In this document: positions 6,603-13,489 of the stretch, piece by piece | Numbering within the stretch: position 1 is the first letter of the stretch | Layout of the letters: every line of letters starts with the position of its first letter | NCBI GenBank assembly: GCA_902773305.1 | Contig: CACYEB010000068.1 | Coordinates: forward strand, 1 to 15,283 | Reading direction: 5' to 3' | DNA length: 15,283 nt | DNA from: an uncultured Bacteroidia bacterium | GTDB taxonomy: Bacteria; Bacteroidota; Bacteroidia; Bacteroidales; UBA932 | The notes under the pieces: model-generated | Seen by the model: only the letters and a program-made list of their open reading frames with translations | What the model was told of the DNA's origin: nothing | The model's database searches: none | Position numbers and translations under genes: made by a program

Positions 6603-7975
6603 AAAGCCTTTTTGTCTTTGTCCTTAATGCAACGGATGCTGGCCGCCTGGGGCCTGGATGCCGTGAAATTGTTGAGATAACCCACGTTTGCGGTATTGTT
6701 GGGCTTGCTGAGCACCAGGGCATACCACTGGGAAGTGGAGTAGTGGGTAGAGCAGAAGATATAGGTGGTGGTGATGCCGCGGCCGGCATAGAAGCCCTGG
6801 ATTGCAGAACCGTTGGCATATCCTGCGCCGGTACCTTGCACATACCCGGCCTGGGTGGTGTTGAACCCGCCTTCTTCCAACTTGGAGAGTGAACCCTGAT
6901 TGCGGGCGGCGTCATAGTAGGGAGCGTCGGTGACGGGTGCGATCTGGGAGTTGTTGCACTTACCCACCAGATTCATAAAGTCATCCAGGGTGGGGATATG
7001 CCAGCCGGCGGGGCAGAGGCCCTGGGCCCCTTCCTGACGCTTGCAGGTTGTCTGGGTTATGTTGGTGTTGAACGCCGTGGCGTCGGAATAGAGGAGACCC
7101 TTTGCGATGATGCCGTCTGTACTCTCGTCATATTCCAGTGCGTAGTCGCTGCAGGGATACCACACACCGCAGATGCCGTCACCGATGTTGATGCCCTTTG
7201 TGGCATAGCACAGATTCTCAACCATCCACCAGCGGCCGTCACCCATCTTCTTGATTCTGTACTGGCGGTTGCCAACGGTCAGGGACGGGGAAGTCTGGGT
7301 TATAGTCAGTTCGTCGCTGACCACGGTGCCCTCTCCCCGGGCGGAAACCTTGAGGGTAAACGAACGGTCTATGTCTTCCTCGTATTCGTCGATAGTTACG
7401 GTAATGACGTTACCTTCAAGGTCCTCATCTTCGTCAGAGGAACCGGAGGCCGGCTGTGTCTGCTCATCATCATCTTCTTCGTGGCTGGCTCCGCCGCTGG
7501 TGGGCTCCACCGTGATGCCTTCGCCCGAGTAGGTTATCTCCCAGGGGAAATTAGAATCTACCGAGAACTTGAACTCTCCGCCGATATAGTCACAGCTGAA
7601 CGCGTTTTTGTTGAACATTACAAACGCAGGGGCACCCTGGGTCACACACATAAATGTAAGGTCATCCTTCTTGGCTCCGTGGGCAACTGCGGTGAGATAG
7701 TGCTTGAGGATGCTTGTGGACTCGTTGGCACTGACCTCCACAACGACGGTCTGGGTACCGGGGTCGCCCGTCCACTGTGAAACGTTGATCAACTCCGGAG
7801 CCTCGCTGTTGCAGATGATTTCCCATTTGGTGTTGGAAGTGACGTCGAAAGAGAAGGTGCCGCCCCTGTAACTCATATCACGGGAATCCAGGTCAATGTT
7901 GATCTTGGGGTCCTCTGCACAGGAGACAAACATCAGGGCGACTGCAAACGTCAAGACTATCAAAAGCTTTTTCAT
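6599..7975 (-). CDS. Lipoprotein with two BACON-like domains and a FISUMP domain
   Basis: This 458-residue protein is probably exposed on the cell surface. The signal peptide ends in LMFVSC with Cys19 as the lipidation site, followed by AED, an acidic start compatible with a Bacteroidetes lipoprotein export signal. Two BACON-like beta-sandwich repeats follow (about 22-115 and 117-231), each with an F-V-SN-WEI pattern (TKWEII at 49-54, FPWEIT at 143-148) and ending in VTQG or ITQTSP. The second is interrupted by an acidic insert at about 165-188. The C-terminal part (about 236-452) matches the Fibrobacter succinogenes major paralogous domain (FISUMP): YRIKKMGDGRWWMVENL, GLLYSDATA, CPAGWHIPT and a final SIRCIKD. 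BACON domains are often linked to carbohydrate or mucin contact, but here the ligand is unknown. It overlaps the following small gene by four bases. Confidence 0.9.
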   Translation of the reverse strand: MKKLLIVLTFAVALMFVSCAEDPKINIDLDSRDMSYRGGTFSFDVTSNTKWEIICNSEAPELINVSQWTGDPGTQTVVVEVSANESTSILKHYLTAVAHGAKKDDLTFMCVTQGAPAFVMFNKNAFSCDYIGGEFKFSVDSNFPWEITYSGEGITVEPTSGGASHEEDDDEQTQPASGSSDEDEDLEGNVITVTIDEYEEDIDRSFTLKVSARGEGTVVSDELTITQTSPSLTVGNRQYRIKKMGDGRWWMVENLCYATKGINIGDGICGVWYPCSDYALEYDESTDGIIAKGLLYSDATAFNTNITQTTCKRQEGAQGLCPAGWHIPTLDDFMNLVGKCNNSQIAPVTDAPYYDAARNQGSLSKLEEGGFNTTQAGYVQGTGAGYANGSAIQGFYAGRGITTTYIFCSTHYSTSQWYALVLSKPNNTANVGYLNNFTASRPQAASIRCIKDKDKKAL

Positions 7976-8010
7976 ATCGTGGCAGGATAGAATGTTCGTA
8001 TTTATCCCTG

Positions 8011-8018
8011 CGAAGTTA
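8011..8018 (-). promoter_or_regulatory. Putative promoter -7 element of the BACON/FISUMP lipoprotein gene
   Basis: On the minus strand TAACTTCG (8018-8011) matches TAnnTTTG with one mismatch. TTTC (8041-8038) lies at the 19-base spacing as a weak -33. Transcription would start near 8005, about 30 bases before the ATG at 7975. It overlaps the oppositely oriented promoter of the nucleoside kinase gene. Confidence 0.45.
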
Positions 8019-8030
8019 GTGAAAATTCTT

Positions 8031-8038
8031 TATCTTTG
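8031..8038 (+). promoter_or_regulatory. Promoter -7 element of the TGS/nucleoside kinase gene
   Basis: TATCTTTG at 8031-8038 is a perfect TAnnTTTG. The -33 position at 19-base spacing reads CTGC and is poor. The start codon at 8052 lies only 13 bases beyond, so the mRNA leader should be under about 10 bases. Confidence 0.6.
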
Positions 8039-8051
8039 AAAAAATATCGGT

Positions 8052-9731
8052 ATGATTCAGATTCATTGTAAAAATACCGGAACCGTAAAAGAGTTCGGCG
8101 AGGGAGTATATCTTTTCGAGATTCTCAAGGAATTCGAGTCGCAGTTCAGGCATCCTTACCCGATAGTCTCGGCCAGGGTGAACAATGTCTCGCAGGGACT
8201 GCGTTACAAAGCCTACAACAGCAGCACCGTGGAGTTCCTGGACGTCCGTGCCCAGAGCGGGATGAGGGTATATTTCCGCTCGCTGTGCTTTTTGCTGTGC
8301 AAGGCGACACACGACGTGATCCCGGGCGGGCGCATCTACCTTGAGCACCCCATTTCGAACGGGTATTTCTGCAATCTGAAGAAAAAGCGCCGGGAGCATC
8401 TCACGGAAGAAGACGTGGCCCGCATAAAGGCGCGGATGCTGGAAATCGTGGCTGAGGATATGCAGTTCCACCGCTACGACGCGCCAACCGAAGAAGTCAT
8501 AAAGATGTTCGCGAAGCGGGGATACGACGACAAGGTGAAGCTGTTCGAGACCAGCGAAGAGGTTTACACCGAGTACTACACGCTGGGCGACTTTGTCGAT
8601 TACTATTACGGCCGCCTGGTCCCTTCGGCAGGCTACCTGAAGGTCTGGGAACTGGAGAAATACCGCGAAGGGATGCTGCTGCGCCTGCCTGACCGGCACA
8701 ACCCCGAAAGGGTGCTGCCACGTATCAGTCAGCCGCATACATTTGACGTCTTCAGGGAGAATCTGCGCTGGAACATCATTATGGGGCTGAGCAATGTGGG
8801 CGACGTGAACCGGGCGTGCCTGGACGGTCACGCCAGTGAGTTGATACAGGTGGCGGAAGCGCTCCAGGAGAAGAAGATTGTGCAGATAGCCGAAGAGATA
8901 TCCCGCCGTACCAGGCAGCGCCGGCACCCCCTCAGGGTGGTGCTCATTACCGGACCCAGCAGCAGTGGCAAAACCACTTTTTGCCGGCGGCTCAGCGTGC
9001 AGCTCAAGGCGTGCGGCCTCCATCCGGTGAGTTTCTCTACCGACGACTATTTCGTGAACCGGACCGAGACTATGCGCCTGAGTGACGGCAGCTACGATTT
9101 TGATAATTTTGAAACGGTTGATCATGCCCTCCTGGAGAGCGACGTCAAACGGCTTCTCGGCGGCGAAAGTGTCGATGTCCCCAGGTTCAACTTCGTGACG
9201 GGCCTCCGCGAGTATTCAGGCAGGAAACTGCGGCTTGTGCGCGGAAGCGTCCTGCTGATCGAGGGCATCCACGCCCTGAATCCGGCACTGCTTCCCTCGG
9301 TGGATGACAGCTGCAAATACCGTATCTTCATAAACACCCTCACCAGCACTTCTCTGGACAATCACAACTCCATCCCGACCAGCGACAACCGCTTGCTGCG
9401 CCGAATAGTGCGCGACTACAACAAGGGAGCGTTCACCGCGGTGGAAACAATCCGCCAGTGGCCCAATGTGCGCGATGCGGAGGAAAAGTGGATATTCCCG
9501 TTCCAGGAACAGGCCGACGTGATGTTCAACAGCGCCTACCTGATAGAGTTCGCGGTGCTGCGCAACCACGCGGAGCAGATACTCCACACGGTGCCCAAAA
9601 ACCGTCCGGAATACAGCGAGGCGCACCGCCTGCTCAAGTTCATCCGTTATTTCACCCCCGTCTCAGACAAGGAAATCCCCGCCACCAGCCTCCTGCGTGA
9701 GTTCGTCGGCGGCTCCAGTTTCCAACTGTAA
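8052..9731 (+). CDS. TGS/SAD-domain nucleoside (uridine) kinase family protein
   Basis: This 559-residue cytoplasmic protein belongs to the group in which threonyl-tRNA-synthetase-like N-terminal domains precede a uridine kinase/phosphoribulokinase domain. Residues 1-65 fit a TGS domain. Residues about 70-215 fit the ThrRS second additional domain (IYLEHPISNGYF at 95-106, FVDYYYGRLVPSAGYLK at 181-197). The kinase part (about 290-500) has the Walker A loop GPSSSGKTT at 301-309, STDDYFVNR at 329-337, DFDNFETVD at 349-357 and LIEGIHALN at 402-410. The kinase probably phosphorylates uridine, cytidine or a related substrate using ATP or GTP. The SAD region lacks the metal-binding His and Cys residues of the ThrRS editing site, so it is probably a binding module. 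The gene stands alone and meets the S9 peptidase gene tail to tail with two bases between stops. Confidence 0.88.
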   Translation: MIQIHCKNTGTVKEFGEGVYLFEILKEFESQFRHPYPIVSARVNNVSQGLRYKAYNSSTVEFLDVRAQSGMRVYFRSLCFLLCKATHDVIPGGRIYLEHPISNGYFCNLKKKRREHLTEEDVARIKARMLEIVAEDMQFHRYDAPTEEVIKMFAKRGYDDKVKLFETSEEVYTEYYTLGDFVDYYYGRLVPSAGYLKVWELEKYREGMLLRLPDRHNPERVLPRISQPHTFDVFRENLRWNIIMGLSNVGDVNRACLDGHASELIQVAEALQEKKIVQIAEEISRRTRQRRHPLRVVLITGPSSSGKTTFCRRLSVQLKACGLHPVSFSTDDYFVNRTETMRLSDGSYDFDNFETVDHALLESDVKRLLGGESVDVPRFNFVTGLREYSGRKLRLVRGSVLLIEGIHALNPALLPSVDDSCKYRIFINTLTSTSLDNHNSIPTSDNRLLRRIVRDYNKGAFTAVETIRQWPNVRDAEEKWIFPFQEQADVMFNSAYLIEFAVLRNHAEQILHTVPKNRPEYSEAHRLLKFIRYFTPVSDKEIPATSLLREFVGGSSFQL

Positions 9732-9733
9732 GG

Positions 9734-11827
9734 TCATTGCCGGCACCAGCGGTCCAGCCAGTCGAAGACTTCGCGGTGCCAGTACACACAGTTCTGGGGC
9801 TTGAGGACCCAGTGGTTCTCGTCGGGGAAGAGGAGCATCTTGCTCTCGACGCCCATCATCTGGGCGGCATTGAAGGCTGCCATACCCTGGTCGTAGGGGA
9901 CGCGGAAATCTTTCTCGCCGTGAATGACCATAATGGGGGTGTCCCAATTCCTGACCATAGTGTGGGGAGAGTGGTCGTAGAGTTTGCGGGCCACGGGGTT
10001 GTCGCTCCACGGGGCGCCGGCCTGAGGTACATCGGGCTGCGCTATGCCGCCGTTGTCCCAGTTGGGGAACCACATCTCCTCGGTTTCCATAAACATATGC
10101 TCTTCGTTGAAGATGCCGCAGTGCGCGACGAAGGCGGAGAAGCGTCCCTGGTGGATTCCGGCCAGATGATACACGGAATATCCGCCGTAGCTGGCACCGA
10201 TGGCGGCCATCTTGCCCACATAGGGTTCTGCCTTGAGGACATCTGCGGCCGTCAGGTAGTCCTGCATATTCTGGCCGGTGTAGTCGCCCGATATCTGTTC
10301 GCACCAATCCTGACCGAAGCCGGTGGTGCCGTGGCGGTTGGGAAGCACTACGATGTATCCCTGCGAAGCCATCAGGCGATAGTTCCAGCGGGTTGACCAC
10401 TCCTGGCTGAAACAGCTCTGCGGGCCGCCGAGACATACCAGTATGGAGGGATAAATCTTATTCGGATCGAATTTGGGAGGGTAGAGCACCCAGGTGAGCA
10501 TCTTGCCGCCGTCGGTGGTGGTCAGGCGGCGCGACTCCATCCTGATGTCTTCCAGTTGGGCTATGATATCGTCGTTTTCGTGGGTAAGCTGCTGCCAGCT
10601 GCCGTCGGCGGGATTGACAGATACGATCTCAGCGGGACGCATCATAGAGACATTGGTGGTCACTATCATATCGTTGCCCACCGCATCCTTAGTGAAAACC
10701 GGGGCGCCGAAGTCATACCACTCGTTTTCAGGAGTCACGCGGGCGAGGACGCCGGTTGCGACGTCGGCTTTCCATATCTGGCCGAGTCCTTCCACCACCG
10801 AAGAAAAAAAGATGCTGCCGCCGTCGGGACTCCACGCGGGGTTTTCTGCATTGTAGATAAAACCGGATGTCAGTTCTTTCCTGCGCCTGCTCTCCAGATC
10901 GATCACGAAGAGGCGGCTGCGGTCGGCTTCATAGCCGCCGCGCTCCATACTCAGCCATGCTATCTTGCCGCCGTCGGGAGAGAACACCGGATTCGTGTCG
11001 TAGCCCGGCATCCCCTCGGTGAGGTTCTCGCACGTTTTGGAGGCCACGTCGTATAGGAAAATGTCGGTATTGGTAGAAAAGGCGTACTCTTTTCCGGTGA
11101 GTTTGCGGCAGGAGTAGGCGATATATTTGCCGTCGGGACTCCAGCTGAGCTGTTCAAGGCCGCTCCAGGGCTCGGTCGGGAGTTCGAACGGCGCTCCGTC
11201 AAGGATATCGGTCCCCCTGCCCACTTTGCCCTTTTTGAAAGAGGCTACGAAAGTGTGGGGGATATATTCAACAAAATGGTCCCAGTGACGGTACATCAGA
11301 TTGTCTATGGTGCGCACTTCGGCCTTCTTCAGATCGGGATAACGGTCGGTGGGGGCGGTGTAGTTCTTGACCTCTGATATGTAGAGCACCTGCTTCCCGT
11401 CGGGAGAGAACTTGAACTCTCCGATGCCGCGCTCAACCTTGCTCACCTTGCGCGGGTGCTTGCCATCGGCGTTGCATACGTACATCTGTCCCTTGCACAG
11501 GTAGGCGATTTTTCTGCCGTCCCCGATCCAGCGGGCATTGGAGATGCTGCTGCCCGATTTTGTAATCTGCACCGGATCGCTGCCGTCGGCATTCATCACG
11601 AACAGCTGACGGCACTCGCGGTTTTTCTCGATGCTGGTATAGGTCACGCCAAAGAGGATCCTGCTGCCGTCGGGCGATGGCTGCGGGTCGCTGACCTTGC
11701 CCATCAGGCGCATCACTTCGGCAGTATAGTGGTCGGTTTTGACGCGCGGTTTGGCGATGTATCCGCCGTCGCTTTTGCACGAGGAGAGCATAATTATAAA
11801 AATTGAGAGAAGGAGAATGCGTTTCAT
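9734..11827 (-). CDS. S9-family (DPP5-like) prolyl oligopeptidase lipoprotein
   Basis: This 697-residue protein has a signal peptide ending in MLSSC (Cys17 lipidated) followed by KSDGG. That suggests a lipid-anchored periplasmic or surface enzyme. Residues about 40-420 form a TolB/PD40-like beta-propeller with repeated SPDG turns (51-54, 141-144, 230-233, 283-286, 333-336). The alpha/beta-hydrolase domain (about 430-697) has the full S9 triad: Ser546 in GASYGGY, Asp640 in HGEKDFRVP and His672 in DENHW. Length and order match dipeptidyl-peptidase 5 of Porphyromonas gingivalis, which removes dipeptides from oligopeptides; the exact specificity is inferred. It is the last gene of a run with the CPBP protease (three bases upstream) and the prenyltransferase. 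The repeated GCCGTCGGG strings in the plus strand are just SPDG codons. Confidence 0.92.
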   Translation of the reverse strand: MKRILLLSIFIIMLSSCKSDGGYIAKPRVKTDHYTAEVMRLMGKVSDPQPSPDGSRILFGVTYTSIEKNRECRQLFVMNADGSDPVQITKSGSSISNARWIGDGRKIAYLCKGQMYVCNADGKHPRKVSKVERGIGEFKFSPDGKQVLYISEVKNYTAPTDRYPDLKKAEVRTIDNLMYRHWDHFVEYIPHTFVASFKKGKVGRGTDILDGAPFELPTEPWSGLEQLSWSPDGKYIAYSCRKLTGKEYAFSTNTDIFLYDVASKTCENLTEGMPGYDTNPVFSPDGGKIAWLSMERGGYEADRSRLFVIDLESRRRKELTSGFIYNAENPAWSPDGGSIFFSSVVEGLGQIWKADVATGVLARVTPENEWYDFGAPVFTKDAVGNDMIVTTNVSMMRPAEIVSVNPADGSWQQLTHENDDIIAQLEDIRMESRRLTTTDGGKMLTWVLYPPKFDPNKIYPSILVCLGGPQSCFSQEWSTRWNYRLMASQGYIVVLPNRHGTTGFGQDWCEQISGDYTGQNMQDYLTAADVLKAEPYVGKMAAIGASYGGYSVYHLAGIHQGRFSAFVAHCGIFNEEHMFMETEEMWFPNWDNGGIAQPDVPQAGAPWSDNPVARKLYDHSPHTMVRNWDTPIMVIHGEKDFRVPYDQGMAAFNAAQMMGVESKMLLFPDENHWVLKPQNCVYWHREVFDWLDRWCRQ

Positions 11828-11830
11828 ATC

Positions 11831-12529
11831 TTACATAATTGGAAAAACGACAAAGACGGCGGCGTCCCAAAGTGCGTGGGAGACCACCAGCGCCGGCAGC
11901 CAATCCGGTTTGAGCCAATAGAGCAGGCCCCATACGCCGCCGGCCACGGCCGCTGCCATAATCAGCATAAAATTGAACGACCAGATGTGTATCAAGGTGT
12001 AAATCAGCAGGGTGATGATTGCCGCAAACAGACGGGGGAGACTTTTGGATGCATAGCCCTTTTGCTTTCCGGCGAGATGCACGCCAAGGAAGCGCTGGAT
12101 GCAGCCGCGCCAGAAGATCTCTTCTGCGGGACCTGTGACCAGCAGCAACTGGGCGGCCAGAAGCCATTTGGCGGCGCCATCCTTAAGGGCATATATGCTG
12201 TCGATTTGAGGGCGGGCAAAGGAAAACAATACGCCGGAAAGCTTGTCGCCCACCCAGAAGATACCCCACAGGGCGGCGGCGATGAGAACACCGAGACCGA
12301 CCTGCCCCGGCGAAAGGCGGAAGCCTTCGTGCCACTGTGGAAAGAGGAACCAGGCCAACGCCAGCAAGATGCAGCTGGAGAGGGCCATCACCGGCCAGAA
12401 GGAGGTGTGCGGAGCGGTCCAGGGACTGAACATTACAAACCACAGCACCGTAGCCACTGTTACGGCGGTTAAGATGCCAGGCAGGCCGGAACGGGCACTG
12501 CCGCCTGAAGTATCGGCCAGGGGGGACAC
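11831..12529 (-). CDS. CPBP-family intramembrane glutamic endopeptidase
   Basis: This 232-residue multi-pass membrane protein belongs to the CPBP/Abi family related to the eukaryotic CAAX protease Rce1. All three motifs can be seen: E136-E137-IFW-R141 (EExxxR), His181 in LIYTLIH, and His218 with Asp222 in SHALWD (HxxxD/N). Hydrophobic segments occur near 16-36, 44-63, 77-94, 122-133, 165-182, 185-204 and 213-230. Family members cleave within or near membranes; the substrate here is not known. The start appears to be the GTG at 12529, directly after the stop of the prenyltransferase gene with no spacer; the first internal ATG would cut into the first helix. No Shine-Dalgarno site is seen, so expression probably depends on coupling to the upstream gene. 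Confidence 0.85.
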   Translation of the reverse strand: MSPLADTSGGSARSGLPGILTAVTVATVLWFVMFSPWTAPHTSFWPVMALSSCILLALAWFLFPQWHEGFRLSPGQVGLGVLIAAALWGIFWVGDKLSGVLFSFARPQIDSIYALKDGAAKWLLAAQLLLVTGPAEEIFWRGCIQRFLGVHLAGKQKGYASKSLPRLFAAIITLLIYTLIHIWSFNFMLIMAAAVAGGVWGLLYWLKPDWLPALVVSHALWDAAVFVVFPIM

Positions 12530-13411
12530 TTACAGAAGGGCGCCCAAAAGGAATCCGACACAGAGCGTAATGCCCGAAATCATCTGCAACTTGGCTGTCA
12601 TCAGGTCGAGCTGATTGAATGCAGACAGTCCTTCAGTGCGCAGTTTGAGAGCCTGCGAGATATTCTTGGCCACTATGGGCAGCGACAGGACAATCAGCAG
12701 GCACCACCAGGGAAAAGCTTTGCAGAGCGCCGCACATACAGTGTAGATGCAAGGTACGCTGATAAGGATAATATACCACCACATAGACGCTTTCTCTCCG
12801 ATGACCTTTGCAAAACTTCTGGAGCCCGCGGCGGAGTCGCTGGGAATGTCGCGGGTATTGTTGGCGTGCAGCACCGCCACGGTGATGAAACCTACGGGGA
12901 TGCTGAGCACCAGGGTGCTCCAGTCAATCACACCTGTGGTCACGAACGCGGTGCCAAGCATGGGGAGCACACCGAACAGCAGGAATATGTCGGTATCGCC
13001 AAGGGCGTGGAACTTGGTCCAGGGATAGAGCAGGGTCAGCAGGCAGCCAATGCCGCCTATCACCAGCAGGGGCCACCCGCTGCGGAGTGTCAGCACCAGG
13101 CCGACCAGTATGCCTGCCGCCAACAGTATCAGCGAGAAGTTGCGGTACTGCCTGGGTGTGTACTCACCGCTTACCAGATTCTGAATGCAGTAGGCATCCT
13201 TGCTGTCGATGCCCGTCTTATAGTCATAATAGTCGCTGTGCACATTGCCGGCAGCGTGAAAGAGAATGATGCCGACAAGTGCCAGCAATGCATTGAGCCA
13301 GTCGATATCCGCTCCGCCAAGTTTATAGAGCAGGTAGAGAGTCGTAACGACAACGGGGGTGGCAGAAACCACAAACGACCAGGGTCGAGTAACAAAAAAC
13401 CACTTTTTCAT
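12530..13411 (-). CDS. menA: UbiA-superfamily prenyltransferase, probable MenA (DHNA polyprenyltransferase)
   Basis: This 293-residue integral membrane protein has about eight or nine helices. The two Asp-rich prenyl-diphosphate motifs are present: N56-VHS-D60-YY-D63 followed by KTGID (65-69), and N184-NTR-D188-IPS-D192. SAAGSRSFAKVIG (193-205) after the second motif is the pattern of MenA proteins. MenA attaches a polyprenyl chain to 1,4-dihydroxy-2-naphthoate to make demethylmenaquinone, the quinone used by anaerobic Bacteroidales respiration. No other men genes are in the window, so another aromatic acceptor in the superfamily remains possible. The ATG at 13411 lies about five bases after a TATATTTG element, so the message is probably leaderless or nearly so. 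It heads a run with the CPBP protease and S9 peptidase. Confidence 0.82.
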   Translation of the reverse strand: MKKWFFVTRPWSFVVSATPVVVTTLYLLYKLGGADIDWLNALLALVGIILFHAAGNVHSDYYDYKTGIDSKDAYCIQNLVSGEYTPRQYRNFSLILLAAGILVGLVLTLRSGWPLLVIGGIGCLLTLLYPWTKFHALGDTDIFLLFGVLPMLGTAFVTTGVIDWSTLVLSIPVGFITVAVLHANNTRDIPSDSAAGSRSFAKVIGEKASMWWYIILISVPCIYTVCAALCKAFPWWCLLIVLSLPIVAKNISQALKLRTEGLSAFNQLDLMTAKLQMISGITLCVGFLLGALL

Positions 13412-13416
13412 ATCGG

Positions 13417-13424
13417 CAAATATA
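13417..13424 (-). promoter_or_regulatory. Promoter -7 element of the prenyltransferase gene run
   Basis: TATATTTG on the minus strand (13424-13417) is a perfect TAnnTTTG, only five bases before the ATG at 13411. No TTTG is present at the 19-base spacing. A leaderless or near-leaderless transcript is expected if this is the active promoter. Confidence 0.5.
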
Positions 13425-13426
13425 CT

Positions 13427-13434
13427 TAACTTTA
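13427..13434 (+). promoter_or_regulatory. Putative promoter -7 element of the membrane protein gene
   Basis: TAACTTTA at 13427-13434 matches TAnnTTTG with one mismatch, and TTTT (13404-13407) sits 19 bases upstream as a partial -33. Transcription would start near 13439, at the base of the hairpin at 13437-13460. It lies back to back with the menA promoter. Confidence 0.4.
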
Positions 13435-13436
13435 CA

Positions 13437-13466
13437 CGAGAAAGGCTCGCCCTTTTCTCGTTTTTT
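13437..13466 (+). terminator. Hairpin plus T-tract in the leader of the membrane protein gene
   Basis: CGAGAAAGG (13437-13445) can pair with CCTTTTCTCG (13451-13460), nine base pairs with one bulged T and a CTCGC loop, followed directly by six T (13461-13466). In shape this is an intrinsic terminator on the plus strand. It sits upstream of the plus-strand gene at 13490 and directly at the predicted transcription start, so it could be an attenuator, an mRNA-stabilising 5' stem, or a stop for antisense transcripts. Its role is not shown by sequence. Confidence 0.5.
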
Positions 13467-13489
13467 AGATAAACTTAATTATAACGGCT

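Noticed and set aside
6998..7780. 260-residue open frame on the plus strand
   Set aside because: It is antisense to the BACON/FISUMP lipoprotein, whose signal peptide and domains are clear.
8016..9125. 369-residue open frame on the minus strand
   Set aside because: It lies antisense to the TGS/nucleoside kinase, has no recognisable motif, and owes its length to high GC in the real gene.
9663..10436. 257-residue minus-strand open frame with many Arg and Pro
   Set aside because: It is out of frame with the S9 peptidase catalytic domain; the composition is typical of a shifted reading of GC-rich coding DNA.
10787..11690. Recurring GCCGTCGGG strings as a possible DNA repeat or array
   Set aside because: They encode the SPDG turns of the beta-propeller in the S9 peptidase and have irregular spacing; no CRISPR or regulatory repeat is present.
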